From: Lophius americanus
Taxonomy: Eukaryota > Chordata > Actinopteri > Lophiiformes > Lophiidae
Reading direction: 5' to 3'
DNA length: 64,000 bases
Assembly: GCA_037951165.1 (NCBI GenBank)
Contig: JBBDHG010000028.1
Span: 124,001 to 188,000 of the forward strand
In this document: piece by piece, positions 45,715-59,304 of the stretch
Numbering within the stretch: position 1 is the first letter of the stretch
How the letters are laid out: every line of letters begins with the position of its first letter
Position numbers and translations under genes: made by a program
Notes under the pieces: generated by a model
What the model was told of the DNA's origin: nothing
The model's database searches: none
Seen by the model: the letters and a program-made list of their open reading frames with translations, nothing else

Positions 45715-46350
45715 GATTATATCAATATCATTATGTATGATAATCACATTTCTAAGCACATAATCACATTTAAACGTACAATAATCACATTGCATCTAAC
45801 TAAGGCTACGCTTCTATCCCCAAAAGCAGACGTATAACCCTGAAAAACCCCTAATACCCTGCGTTGTACAAAAAACTAGATTGAGCTACTCAAATTAAAT
45901 GTGAATCTAAGATAAGATCCCCTAGTGACTCAAAAATGAAGATAAATACATATATTGTTGAGCTCAGTAATAAAACAAGACAGATTTTCTTGTGTTAGTT
46001 CATGTGAACTAAATTTAAACATAAATAGACTTACGGTAACTATGTGCAAAACAGTAGCTGTAGTAAACACATTATTTTTAATATTCATGTTAACTATGTG
46101 CAAAAGCAGTGTTTGCAATTATCATATTATTTGTAATAATCACGTAGCTATGTGAGAAAATATTGAGTGCAATGATCATATTTTTGTAGATTTATCAAAC
46201 AATGTGTAATAATTGTGAAAATATGTGAAAAAATGTTTTGTGTAATAATAACATTTTATATACAACAATCACATTGTGTCCAATAATTGTGTAACTTTAT
46301 TCACTAGTATGCAAACTTTTGTGCAAAATCACATTCACAGACAACAATAA
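45715..46350. repeat. Degenerate tandem array with ATAATCACATT words
   Basis: Words like GATAATCACATTTCTAA, ACATAATCACATTTAAAC, ACAATAATCACATTGCAT, GTAATAATCACGTAGC, ACAACAATCACATTGTG and GCAAAATCACATTCAC recur at irregular 20-40 bp steps. AACTATGTGCAAAA and its variants also recur (46036, 46092). The period is loose, so this could be an old satellite or a repeat-rich MITE. Confidence 0.55.
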
Positions 46351-49300
46351 GTAGTCATGATGGTAGTTAAGGTTATCTTAAATCTTAAAGTCAAAGGTTA
46401 TAAAGTTGAAGTTAATGTACTGAAATACTTATTTCTGTAAACATTTATTCCAATTTCTATCATTCATCATTCCTACTACTACCATACCCGTTCTCGGTGT
46501 GCTATGATTGACAGCGTATGCTCTGTGAGTGAGAATTGCTGCTGTCGTCATAATTAAACACGTTTATTTCTAAATAAATGTATTCGTTATCACGGTTGTT
46601 TGAATTGAGTTTTAGAGGTGAAGAAAAACATTTAGCTGTTAAAATGTAGGTAGCGCAGCAACGTATGATGCAATTTCAGAGGTGGCTTCTGTAATGACAG
46701 CTGCTTGTTTGCAATTAAAAACAAAAAAACAACTCTTATAACTGTAATTGGTTTTCTTAGAGCACAATCATGCATGAAATTAAAAGACTGTCTGGGTCAC
46801 TGAGAAGAAACATATACAAACATCAGACGCACATTGAAAACAAATCATCAGACGTAAATATAAGGTACACGCAGCATGTGCTTTATCTCTCGTTATATAT
46901 TTTTGCAACTTAATTTTCTTTTAAAGCAATACGGCTTTGGATAAAGTTAACGTGTGGTTGGTATGGTAAAAATAATAAAACCACCAAATTATATTTAGCT
47001 TAGCTTAGCAATAAGATGGGAAATAGATTGAAATGAATGAGTTTAGATTTATACCAAATAATATTCAACATAAAATAAAAAAATCCACACACTATCACCC
47101 CTAAAGCTCACAAACCAGCGCAAAATAAACTGTTTGATTATGCAAGCAGAAGCTTTATCTCACTCAATAAAAGTATTTCCTGAAAAAGCCTAAAGAAGTT
47201 GCAAGTACAAGTGCCAGTACTTGGTTGGTTCAACTTGTGCACCTTCTAAGAACCTGTTTGCTTTTCCATTGACAAGGAACCATGTCAGTGTCACGCCAAT
47301 ACGTCATCGTATAACGTAATCGATTCTTGGCTCTAGACCAGCAAAGAGTTGGTGCTTGTCTGGAATCAGTTTTGAGAGCCAGGAGCTGCTGCTTAGGCTC
47401 TCGAAAAGCAAAGATCTGGTGATAAGTCAGGCTCTGGCTCCGAACTAGCCCTGGAACCAGCTCTGTGGAAAAAGAGTAACACACAGCTTTGAAGATCTTG
47501 TCTGCTTCCGCATCAAAGCTCTACCGACAACCAGACATGTGACATCTGGAGAACTTGTTGATCGGCTATGGTGTCACGGTACACTATCCTAATACTCACA
47601 TCGCCCTGCATGAACCTGCCTGTACCTGCAGTTGTTCACGCACCTTAAGACACCAACAAGAAACTCCTTGTCACACGCAGGTCGGAACTCTATAACACTG
47701 AGATGATCAGCATGAGAGTGCCTACAAAGCATTTGTCAAATCTGATTGGATCCTGATAACTGGTCTGGAGAGAGACTGTAAAAGTTTTTAAACTGCTGCT
47801 GCTATGCAGAAGCTAATGGGGATCTTCAGTAAAAATAAGCATCTCACCTGTTGTCTTTCAGGTAATTACCCCTGCAGACCAGGAACACCCAACAAGACCT
47901 GACCCAGGGTAAGAAGATATGAAGATGATATGTCACAGAACATTTTCCTAGATGAGAAATGACCTAGAATTCTGTTATTCATGAGTCTAAAATAATAATG
48001 TGTCCTCCTTAGAATTATACTTGTTTGACCCCTGGTGGGGCTGAAATTACTACCCTTAGCAGTACAATTTCCCAATATTGTGCAGCAAGCATGAGTCCTT
48101 GCCTATGGGCCTGTAATTTTGTAGTGTGAATCTAATCAAACCCCAGCACAAAAACAAGCAACGATACAAACATACCCACAATGCACTGGATAAAAAAAAG
48201 GCTTGGTTGATTGCGTTTATTCTTTCGAACCCAAAACTGTAAATGTGCACTTTTATACAAAATACATCATTAGCAACAGCAGGGATTGAACCATTTTCTG
48301 TTTGTTCCCTTACATTCCGCAGCCACTGAGAGTGTGTGCATCCCACCACCAACCTGTCGCTTCTTCCTGCTGAGGAATGTTGCAGGGATCGTAAAATACC
48401 ATTATGCCAGTAGTAATGCTGGCACAATTCCACATATTCTGAAAAATAAAATACGCCAGAGGCCAGCGGAAAACAATACCCATCCTGCACAATGGGCCTA
48501 CCTAACCTAACAATATGCTTGCTTTTGTTTGCTCACAAAACAATTACTTGCATTTGAAAATATAAACCACATGCATTTCGTTTTGTCAGTATGTGCTTTC
48601 GAATGTCTGTGTGTGCGTGGTTGCGAATGTTTGAAGCAAGCCTCAGCAAAGTAACTTTACTGCTACACTCTGTGCTTTATCTTCACCTGAGTGTGTGTCT
48701 GTTTGTATGTGTATGTGTTGGCATGCACTCTTTTGGGTATCGCTATAATTAATCACAATTATCAGGTTGACTAATGCAGGTGCGGTCTCGCTGGGAGAGG
48801 GCATCTACAAGCTCAGCAGCACAAATATATCCAAAACAACCCAAAGAGTCGGGTTCAAATTGCAACTACCTGCTGCCTCCGAGATGTTCTTTTTTCTGGT
48901 CTTGTCTTTCTTTTGAATATTACACGAAGACAGCTTCCAAAGTAACCTCCTTTGAAAAAGAAAAAGGAAATTCCACCGATATTAAGCACATACATAAAGA
49001 ATGCTCAACAATTTATTTATGACACCACATGTCAAAAATAAAATTGTATCAAGCCCTAGAAGATGACAATGTGGGCCTCACTTCAAAGTGACAACCCGCT
49101 CTCTCTACATTTCTTTTGTAGTTGCTGGCAGTTTATCAAGCACAGATGCAAAAACTGGCACACAGGGGAGTTTTGCCAGTGTCCCTCTGTAGAAAAAGAA
49201 AAGCCCTACTTTTTATCAAAGTAAAAAAGGGAACAAGTTAAAGTTCAGGATGACATTCCGAGGGACAGACTCATCCTGTCTTCAGAGAGGGAGGAATAAA

Positions 49301-51076
49301 GGACGGAGGCAGGGAGATGTAGAAAGTAGAGAACGGATAGAAGTGAGGAAACGTGGAGGTACACACAGGACACTGGCAGAATAAGAATGAAGGCATCCCT
49401 CGGTGTGCTTTATACGCTAATGAGGGTCCAAATCCACTACTGGCTAATTAACCATGATACCCTGTGACATGTAGGGTGGGAAGAGGAGGAGGAGGAGGAG
49501 GAGGGCAAGAAAAGCTGAGAGTGTAAGGAGGACAAATGAGATGCGATTCGGTGTTGTTTGTAGGACTGATGAAGTGGGGACAAATGAAGACAGGGAGACA
49601 AAGAGAGGGGGGAAACGGTTCAGAAATGGATCGAAAGGAGGACAATAAAATAAAATTAAGAAAAAGAATAGGGAGTCATCAGAATCATGCCAGAAATCAG
49701 ACTGATTAGACTTCTTGAGTGTTGCCTGGATGTCCACAGTTCAGCTAGAATGAAACACTTTCCTACACTTCTATATATACACTTTTATTTCAATGATCAT
49801 CCATAACATCAAAACAAATAGATGCAATAGAGTACACAAAATAGAGTGTACTAGACATAGAGTTTGTATACCGAAGCCAAACGGGTCGGGTTGGGTTCTG
49901 ACAAATATTTAGGAAGTATGTTCAAGCTCAAGTCAGGTTCAGGTCACATCAGAGATAGCTAAAGTCAGGTTCGGTCATTAGAGCCAAAACCCAGTGTAAC
50001 AATAAATTTCAAAAAAATGTAACTCCAGTCTGTGTTTCTGTGTTGGCCTGTAATGTTTGTTTCTTACGTGACAGCACAATGAACCCATGAACGCAGCACT
50101 TGTTACATGTTAGATGGTAAATTCTTATGTAGCAGCAGAGTTTGAACCATGGAAGTCAAGCAAAACTTTTTTTCGGAAAAGTTTAGAACTACCGAAAAAC
50201 AATTTACGGCTTGGAGCGTTTGGTTTAGTTGTGGATGGAGTATAGTGAAGCAGTTAATCAATGGTAGACTACAATTTGAGTACATTTCTAACTGCTGATG
50301 ACAGTATGAAACCTTTGGTTTAAGGGCATCGAGGCAAAAAACGGCCAATTTATGATCTTCCCAACTGCTGACATTTCCTCCTTCCATCGCATCAACTTGA
50401 GGACAAAATGTCCTCTTGTGTCCCACCCATGAACCGCTGCCACTGTAACAAAATAGTCAATGTTAGTCATACCACCTGTCTTTGGTTATAATGTTATGGC
50501 TGATCCGTGTAATCGTCACATATTCACATCAAATTCTTGTCATCAATGGACGTCTAAATTATAACCTGGTGCAAAAGACATCATAACATGTTTTTCATCC
50601 AAAGTGGTTGCCTCCTTAGTGGGGGAGAGTGGAGAGAGACAGAAACGAGAAGACGGGAGGAAAGAAACAAGGATGAGGGGTAAACCGCAGAAGAATGGTG
50701 AGAGTGAATAGATGTATGGGGGCAAGGAAAGGGGCTGAAACTTTTATCAGCTCGGGGAGATAGCGAGGGCAGAGCAAAGGAAGCAAGGTGAAAGGAGTGG
50801 ATTAATCTTCCTTTTTCATTTAGGGACTACTGAGGGGTCCATGCATCTATCAGGAGTTGCTGCGTTAACGGCTTCTCGCTCTCCTCCCATCTCCTCTCTC
50901 TCTGACCAGACGTCCCTTGACGTGAGGATTTGTTCCCAGTTAAACACACGGTGAAGAAATAAATGGTGAAGGAGTCAAGCAACGAGGCGAGGCGTGTTGT
51001 TTGTTGGATGGAAAAAAGGCAGAATATGTCCTTTTGCCTTGTTTGATAAACCGCTGCTAAAAGCAGGAGATGTCCC
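46351..51076. other. No gene seen
   Basis: Mostly unique. A 47190-47490 block looks like an old DNA-transposon remnant (see findings). A GGA-repeat tract lies at 49481-49503. The open frames (up to 144 codons, 48056-48490 minus) show no domain and overlap other frames. Confidence 0.35.
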
Positions 51077-51096
51077 CACACACACACACACACACA
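51077..51096 (+). repeat. (CA)10 microsatellite
   Basis: Pure CA run followed by AACCCACTAT. Confidence 0.93.
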
Positions 51097-52926
51097 AACC
51101 CACTATATGATGGCAGGAGAGGATCTTTGGTATTCTGTATCGTTGTCAGCCCTATGAACTTGACTGTTTATCTGACAGCTTGACCTTTTGTAGCATAATC
51201 CTCCAATCATGCAGCACTAAACACTGAATTCATCACACACACGTGAAAATATGCACAAACCCACAAAGGCATGTGCCCAAGTGATTTAAAGTTCTAAGGA
51301 TCTGTGCAGAAGAAGCCTGGAAGACAACTGGTGACTTGTTATGGCTCGACAAAACAGAAAGTTCTGTATGTGAGTGAGTGTGTGTGCATGTAGTGTAAGT
51401 GTGTGTCCTCACACGCACTCTCCTGTCAGCACACTGTGTAATCCAGCCAGGTGGCGCGAGGATTGCATATATGTTGACCGTGGAGCAATGCTTTATGGGT
51501 TATGGATTCATTTTGTCCTCTTAGTCTGCCTATTTGTCAGCCTGCCTCCCCTTCTCTCCGAGTCTCAGCCTGTCTGTTCATCCGCCTGTCTCTTTCTGTT
51601 TGTTCGTCTGCCTACTGGATGTGTCCATCTTCCATCTGCCCATGTGATTTTTCTCCTGTATCTGTCTCATTTTTATCTTCTCCATCTTTAATATCTGTCT
51701 AAAGCTCTGTCCAACTGTCTCTCTCAGACTCTGTCTTCCTATCAGTTGTCACTCTTTATGAACTAGTGGGAACTAGTAGTTTTTTTCTTCTTCTCGCTCT
51801 TTGCCCACCTGGTTTATTTTAGTAAGTCATTGTCTCTCCTGCTCTTTTCTCTTCCAAAATAGTCCCATTACTCCAATAATGCCCGTGAGCAGCCTCAGGG
51901 GTTTCTGCTAGTTTGATAAAGTGTGTAATAATGCATTTGTGTTACCTTAGCAACACTATGGATACGCCTCTCTACATTTGAGGTTTGATTCGCCTCCGAA
52001 AAAGTGAATTGCTGGCAGTGGCTGACTCGGATTTCTGCTGTTTCATTGCGGCAGTACTGGATATGACCAGTGGGTGACGCTGCAATCCAAGGGAAAGGCC
52101 TGCTGAAGGCCGGCAGTGGCAACAAAAAAAACAAAACAGGTCACTTCCTATGACTGAGCAGCGTTCCAGCACTCACAATCTACTGGAGATTGAAATGAAC
52201 TTCTCTACAATGGATTTCCTTTTTTCCCTTCCACCCTCCTTTCTCCATTTCTCCTAATATCCATCTATCAATTCTCTCTGTTCTGGTATTTAGAGCATGT
52301 CAGTGCAGACAGAAGTTTGCAGCCAATAAGTCAATGCAGACTCCAGCGAATTGTTGTGATGGTGAGACCCAGCGGCACAAAAAGAATTATGATCAACAAT
52401 CAATAAACATTGACGTGACACTTCACACACTTCACACACACACACGCGCGCACACACACACATTCACACATAGTATCGGCCACACACAGACACAAAGCTT
52501 CCATCACTTTGATGTGATTGTCACCGCACCTATTTTTAATCAACTTCCAAGGCTACACAGGCTCTTTCCTCCCATTTCTCTCTCTGCAGACTGGTGCCCA
52601 TAAAATAAAAGAAGAAGAAAGTTACCAATAAATTATTATTGATCTCCAGGGCTGGCTGCTGGACTCTGGATGGATCTCACTAGTAATTTTCACAGGCTCA
52701 TCGTTTATCACCCGAAGGCTTTGTGTGTGTTTTTCTGTGTACAGTATATGACTTCTGTGTCTGCCCAACTTTCCTCAAGTCACATTTGGACTTGGGACCC
52801 AAATCCTTTTTTTAACTCTACTTTTGACCACTTCTTACTTTAATTCCTTACATTTTCAGGCAATTCCTTGTCATTGCCTGCATTTTCAACATTAAGGCGG
52901 ATTTCAATCTAAATAATGGGACTTTG

Positions 52927-52932
<6 letters not shown>
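51097..52932. other. No gene seen
   Basis: Pyrimidine-rich stretch (51520-51760) and a short CA/CG run at 52428-52463. No domain-bearing frame. Confidence 0.4.

Positions 52933-52968
<36 letters not shown>
52933..52968 (+). repeat. (AT)18 microsatellite
   Basis: Pure AT run between CACAC and GTAAATACC. Confidence 0.95.
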
Positions 52969-52971
<3 letters not shown>

Positions 52972-54559
52972 AATACCTTTTTTTGGTTTATCCATTAGTG
53001 CTCATGACAGATGATAGATGAAAGAAAACATCACACAAGGAGACAAAGTTAACAAAAACATTTTTAAAAGGCATGTCAGTGTTTCTGTGATGCACTGTTC
53101 TTCTCTTCTTGTTTCTGCACACCGGTCTGTAACCTTGTGTACAAAGTTTCTTATCCCTTGATCTAAATTGATACTAATATGACATGAGATTCAGTAATGT
53201 TTGCACAAAAAACACTGTAAAACTTTAAATACATTTCAGAGGCAGAACTGTTTTTATGATTCAACTTCACACAAGTAAAAGTTTCTTGGGTGAAAAAGTT
53301 CAATCAAAACTTCAAGAGTTTTTATGTTGTATTTACACAAGAAACAGAATTTCTATTTGAGTACAGATTGTGTTTACTTTCTTGACTTCTATCTATCCTG
53401 ATTTTGTATGTTCTATGCCACTCTCTACTCTCTCTCTCTCTCTGTCTCTCTCGGTCTCTTGCTCTGTGTGAGCAGTTGTTCAGACAACCTGATCAGAATG
53501 GGTGTGAGACACTAGCAAAATGTTGAATGAGTAGCAGATTTTGATTAATTCTCTCCAAACAGTCTCACAGCCTTTTGAATACATGGATCAGACTCATCGA
53601 TACGCCCCCTACATACTATAGAGAGAAGGCGTTGTTTAACATGATCCATTACTTTGCTGGCTTCTATCTTCCACTAGGTATTATTATTTCTCAATTCACA
53701 TTAATAATCCACTAGAAAATCTTTAAAACAGAGAACTAATATTAATAAAACAACGTAAAAGTTTATAGCGGGGAAATAAACACAAAGAAAACATTTATTC
53801 TGTAAACGATAGAAGAAAAGAAAATAAGCTATGTGTTTATCATTACTTTGCATAATATGCCAAAGAATAAAAGGTCAATGTCATTTCTTTGTTTACTTTT
53901 TTCAAGCAATTGTCTGTTCAAATATTTAACTCTCTTGCCTGGTATTTTGCATCAACAGAGAGAGAAACTCAGAGGTGGAAGTATTACAGGTGACCCCTCT
54001 TCAAACGTTAGCTACCTTTTTCTTTTTTTTTGAAATTATATATCTGTCAGAAGAAAATGCTGACAAATTGTGTTTGGGTTTTTCAGAGGAAGAATAAGAC
54101 GCTGGCCCATTCCTTGGTTGACCAGCTTTCATTCAAAAAGCTCCAAGAGGGAATCTGAGGTGGCAGAACTAAAGGAAAATTAGAAGATTTTATTTCTGCT
54201 TTTGTAAATTATACATTTCTGTCAGCCCGCCATTTAATTGGGACTCTGGAATTGCTATCTGGTTTTCATCTTCTTTCATTCGTTTGTTCTTTTTGAAGAT
54301 TCAGCAGGTGGACACCAGATTTGTTTAAAAAATAGTGCGGGTGCATTTAATTTATGAACTAAAACAGATAATTTCCTGTCTGTCTTGTCAAAGATGAAGA
54401 TTTTTTTTTGCTTTGTAAACTGCACTATAGTATGTGTTCTTGTGTTACGGACTTTAATTGTACTGTAACGCTATAGGCTACTGCCTGAATCTTATTGAAA
54501 ACACTGAGCAGAGCACACATGTGTTTTGCTCGCTTTTCTTTATTTGCATATTTGGTACT
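52969..54559. other. No gene seen
   Basis: AT-rich. A short CT run lies at 53431-53450. The block 54190-54330 is non-repetitive. Confidence 0.4.
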
Positions 54560-54700
54560 GAAGTAATCTAAAAGTAACTGAAAGTAATCAAGTTTCATTA
54601 CTTTCTTATGATTGGATTATATCACTGATTACTCATTCAACAAGTAACTATTAACTGTAACAGATTACATTTTAAAAGTAACTCTTCCAACCCACCCCTT
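54560..54700. mobile_element. MITE fragment rich in AGTAACT words
   Basis: GAAGTAATCTAAAAGTAACT, AACAAGTAACTATTAACTGT, AACAGATTACATTTTAAAAG and TAACTCTTCCAACCC match a widespread fish repeat that ends in ...TAACTT(T/C)CCCAACACTG. The right end is near 54697. The left end is lost. Confidence 0.6.
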
Positions 54701-54849
54701 AATGTTTCCTCAAGCACCAATGGGAGTGGTTGTCTGAATCATTGTCTCTGGACTCTGACTCCTGATCTGTGATCAGGTTCATCAGGTTCTATCACTTCCT
54801 CTCCACGCTTGAACCTGCTCAAGACATCCCGAGTAACTAAGGTAATGCA

Positions 54850-55097
54850 CATTGCTGGACTTAAGGGGTTGGGGGCCCCTGGGCTTGAGTCATTGTTCGG
54901 GCCCTACCTAAACCAAAAATTATAAGCTACAACTACTCCAACCAGGACCTATGACCAGAAACACATGTATCCCAATGCAGTATGCTATTGGCACATGAAG
55001 AAAAAGCAAGGCCGTTATGTGATTAATTTCGGGGGCCTTTGTAGCCTGGGGCCCCTGGGCTCAAGCCCAGTGTAGCCCATGCATAAGTCTGGCCCAT
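54850..55097. mobile_element. hAT-type MITE with perfect 8-bp target duplication
   Basis: GTAATGCA occurs immediately before (54842-54849) and after (55098-55105) this 248-bp segment. The ends are inverted and partly matched: CATTGCTGGACTTA on the left, and on the right a TAAGTCTGGCCCAT end whose complement is ATGGGCCAGACTTA. GGGGCCCCTGGGCT occurs near each end (about 54880 and 55040). The 8-bp duplication and the GG-rich ends fit hAT. No transposase. It is a plain example of a completed, intact insertion. Confidence 0.85.
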
Positions 55098-55194
55098 GTA
55101 ATGCATCTAGAGAGCTGTAAACATTACTTCTACTTACTTTATCCACATTAGGGGCTATGTATCAAGTATTAAAAGTCATACACAGCACACAATC

Positions 55195-55380
55195 CTGAAT
55201 TGTATTCTCTGAATTGTATCTTTCCCTGAGGAGCAGTGGGGAGCCCCCGTGATGTGCTTGGTGAGCTGAGATTTCAGAAGCTTTCTCGAAGACCCACAGC
55301 ATTTAACCTCAAGGGCTGGAATCAAACCCTAAATCCTACCATTGTGGGATGACTGATGTAGCTACTGAGCTAGCACCAAT
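55195..55380 (-). mobile_element. tRNA-derived SINE, antisense
   Basis: On the minus strand from about 55378, GTGCTAGCTCAGTAGCTACA holds box A, and GGGTTTGATTCCAGCC (plus GGCTGGAATCAAACCC, 55315-55330) holds box B. Then the GGGTCTTCGAGAAAGC block, CTCCCCACTGCTCCTCAGGG and AAGATACAATTCAGAGAA match the tail of the SINE at 41405. It lies 100 bp from the hAT MITE. Confidence 0.8.
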
Positions 55381-57321
55381 TTCAAAATGGATATAGCCGT
55401 GGGTTGGAGAAGAGGTCATTGAGGGGACCTGGTTTTTATTGATTGTTTCGGTTCCTCAACTACTCACCCACTCTCCAGCTGACTGGTCAGCACTGTCCCT
55501 CACCTCCAGTTTCTGACTAGTATTCCCTTTCAGCTGAAGTATTATCAGGTTCATTCAAGATGCCACACCCGGTTATGCTCAGCTTTTTTATATTCCTTGT
55601 CCTCAATGCTGCCTTTATCTTCAGCATGTTCGTGGGTAAACGCAAGCACTGAGAACTTTCTAGAACTGTGGTACACAACTTGGCCAGAGTTCTCCTCTGT
55701 CTCACCAGAGTAAACCTCTGTGTGGACTACACTGTTGATTTTTATACAAATTGATGCTATGGGTCATTTTGAAATGTCAGCTTTTATTGATCGATTTGAA
55801 TCAAAGCGCTGCCTCTGGGCTCCTGTTGATAAATGGAACAGCAGGGATGGAAAAGACTCCTGACAAGTAAATAGAGAGAGGCGAGTTAGACACAGGTCAG
55901 AATTTACTTAGTGCATAGAAAGTCCATTCTACAGTCTCTCATTGGAGAGACATAATACTCTCTAAGTATGACTGATTCTGAGAGGAACCATGTGGGGACA
56001 CTGAGTGTTTTGTGAGGTATCCCATCTCCACAAGATACATCAGGCATTAACCATTTCTGTTTGCTCTGCATAGATTTGTGCCAAAGGTGTTAAGATTGAG
56101 ATCCAGAATGTGAAGCTTCCTCTCATGAGGAGTCACGATACAAAGGGAGCCTTCCATAATCTCCAACACAACGCTTACAAATGCAAAAATGCATTCTCAA
56201 GATAGGAAATGCCAGAGATTGTTACGTTGCATTTAATGTGTTCTGTCATAATTAACAAAGCTGGGCCAGGCTGTCAGCTTTCAGTGTAACATGCAGTCTG
56301 GACAGAACCAGGCCAGAGCTCTTCATATCTCAAACCAAATTATACTTACCATTACCTACGTGGCAATCGGCCAACGTCCAAGCACTTGTTGGCAGGTTGG
56401 ACCATTGTCAGTAAGAATGGGTCGACCAAAGAGCTATTGGCACGAAAGAAAAACAAATTCCAAAAAGTAAACCATTCCCTTGATAGGATGGTAAACTAAC
56501 ACCACGGGTGTAAAATGCGTAAATAATAATAATTATTATATACATTGTACTGTTATAATACTGTGTGACTGAATTATTTCATTGATTTTACCCTGGCCTT
56601 ATATATTACATTTCTTTCGACAAATAGCTCCTAAGACAACCTTTGGACAATATAACAGGTTAAGATGTGGGGTCTTATCCGCTGAGATCTTAACCAACTG
56701 GTCATCTTGAGCTACCACTGGACCAAAGGTGGCCAACACCAGGCCAGGCACGCCTCATCTTACCCTGCTCAATTACCATAAATCCCTGTTGAGGTTCTTA
56801 TAGAGGAAACTAAAATCTGACCTGATTTGATCGAGTCATCACCTTAGTCTATCCTAGTATAAAATCTGTCAATAAAATATATATATGTATGCGAAATTGT
56901 GAGTCACCAGTGTCCGGAGAGATTCTGAGGCATACATTTGTAAATGTACAAAAACCTTTGGTCGGTTAGGTCCAGAAGAAAGTCAAATTAGTTTTACACA
57001 GATCCAAGGACATAGACTCGAGAATACACAGGACCAAGTACTTAAACTCTTGCATCTTTGTGTTTGGCAGAGGTCATAAATGATTTAACAACATTCTGAC
57101 CCTTTCCTAAGAGTTGAGTCTTTTGATCTTTTGTATTTTTTATTTGGGTTTGCCAGAACTTCTTTGTAACTCTAAAAATATTGCAGCTTACGGTAAAACT
57201 TTTCAAAAGCTGCTTTTCATGCATGGCGGAGGTTCAGGGTTTTGGATTCTGAATTTATACCTTTTTAACTGTGTATTTCTCTGAAAATTCAGTAGTAGGT
57301 TCTGTTTATTTCTTTTTTTGT
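55381..57321. other. No gene seen
   Basis: Unique-looking sequence without a recognised repeat or domain. Confidence 0.4.
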
Positions 57322-57490
57322 AAAATGGTAAATGGACTAGAGACATTCATAGGTGGGGATAAAGGCTGTTATAAAGGCCGCCTCATGCTCATCAGGAGCG
57401 GTAACCGTTCACGCCATCAATCAAACACCAATGGAACAGCCATTTAGTGCAACTTAGGGTCAAGTATCCTGCTCAAGGACACTTGAGCAG
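57322..57490. mobile_element. Teleost dispersed repeat (AAATGGACT... CTGCTCAAGGACACTT type)
   Basis: AAAATGGTAAATGGACTAGA, GCTCATCAGGAGCGGTAACC, GTTCACGCCATCAATCAAAC, CCAATGGAACAGCC, and ACTTAGGGTCAAGTATCCTG followed by CTCAAGGACACTTGAGCAGG match, in order, a very common fish interspersed repeat. Class not known to me. Confidence 0.6.
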
Positions 57491-58104
57491 GCCCTTCTTC
57501 CAGACATCCTTCTCTACCTTTATTCTATCTTTCCAGGACCCGTTGAACAATAATGACGGTAGTTTTTGCTGTTTTCCTGTTCACGCCATTACCTCTGTCT
57601 CTGACTTGATTTCAAACAAACACAAAATATTTAAGAAATATATACCCCCCGCTGTTTCTTCATTTAATCGAGTTCCAAGCCTGCCCCTGGAATTTACTTT
57701 CATTTGAACTACACCTTTAAGACAGTGAAGTCATGAACCCAATTACATTTCCTCATATAGTATTGCTGCCGGTGGACTTCCTTCCTTTAATATCTATCAA
57801 AGGGGTCCAGCAGCCCTCAGGCAGTCAGCAGCCAATATGAATGGTGACCGATACAGGGGCATGGTCTGAAATAGTCCATCGTCTATAAAACAGCCCGGAG
57901 AGGGTTATGCACCCACACACATACAAACACACAAACAGTCAAACTCAGTCAAAGGAACACAGCAAAGACATTCCAGCAAGGACAAGAACAGAACAATAAA
58001 GACGGACAATAGAGCCCAAGGAGAAGCTCTCACCAACCTCATTCCATCCACAGGCCACAGGTGGATATGGAGTCTCATATATCTGCAGGGATGGGCAGAC
58101 CTAT

Positions 58105-58106
<2 letters not shown>
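57491..58106. other. No gene seen
   Basis: Unique-looking sequence; a short CA-rich bit near 57911-57936. Confidence 0.4.

Positions 58107-58146
<40 letters not shown>
58107..58146 (+). repeat. (GT)20 microsatellite
   Basis: Uninterrupted 40-bp GT run. Confidence 0.97.
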
Positions 58147-58148
<2 letters not shown>

Positions 58149-58723
58149 AGAGAGGAAGCTTGTGTGAGAGCCTTGATTACATATTGCAGACCTCATCAGC
58201 CATATGTATAAATGCCCGCACCGCTCTGAAACTCTGAAAGTTATCGGAAATGCAGGAGAAACTTGGAACCACACATGGACGACCTATCTCAGCACCATCG
58301 TGACATTCTCTATCTGCCGGCTACATGTTGGCCTGAGCTATTTGATTCTCTCTTTCATTTCTTCCTCCCCACTCCACTTAACTCCTCTACTCTTCAGTTT
58401 GCTTTAGCTGACTCAGTGTCACTTCAATTTGGCTTTTTGGCTATGGGCAACCGAGAGCTACAATGATAAGGTAAATGGAGCCAGTCCTTTTACTTCCATT
58501 CAAAGGAAGTGGGTGTGTCGGGGTCTGGGTGTAAGGGTGTGTGTGTGAGTGTGAGGGTGTGTGTATGTGGCCAATATTTATTAGGCCATATTGGACTTGG
58601 TTGCTGGTGGCCAAATAGAGGTCAAAAGTCAAATGCTCTTTGTTTGAATTGTGAGCGAGAATATTTGAGTGGGTGAGACAAAAAGGGATGGATAGACTGA
58701 GAGCGAGAAAGAGGAAAGTAAGG

Positions 58724-58726
<3 letters not shown>
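58147..58726. other. No gene seen
   Basis: Unique sequence with GT-rich stretch 58534-58568. Confidence 0.4.

Positions 58727-58790
<64 letters not shown>
58727..58790 (+). repeat. (TG)n microsatellite
   Basis: 64-bp TG run with one TATG interruption. Confidence 0.96.
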
Positions 58791-58793
<3 letters not shown>

Positions 58794-59304
58794 ATCTGTA
58801 TGAGAGAGAGATAAAAGTAGGAAGGGTCCGCTCTCAGGCCCAGTTTTCATTACAATAGTTTTTCAAAACATGAACATTTTAACTTGGCATTTTAAAATAT
58901 CTATATCTATATTTTTATATATCTTTATCAACATTATGATCAAGATGATTGTTTGCGCGGCTTTGCAATAGAAATAATAGTTAAAAAGTAGTAGCTTTTA
59001 GAGATCAACACCACAGAATATGCATGCATGGAGTTTGCAGGTATACAAACTCCATCTTATATAATTAACAAATAAACAAATAAGTTAACAAATAAAGAGA
59101 TGATGGCTGTTATCTTGAGATTTGCTCCAGCTTCTGCCTCAGTTTGAGAAGGGCCTTAGCCAACCAAAAGGGGTTGTGGTACATATCCATTCTCTTGTCT
59201 CTGTGATTGATGGGTTGAAGGTTGAGAGCTGGTGGTAGGTTGAAAACCTTTAAAATGAACAGTAAACAAACAATAATTCAACCTAGGTGTTTGTTTTTGA
59301 ACCC
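58791..59304. other. No gene seen
   Basis: AT-rich unique sequence. Confidence 0.4.

Noticed and set aside
48056..48490. 144-codon antisense frame
   Set aside because: Overlaps other frames in the same DNA and shows no motif or low-complexity signature of a known protein.
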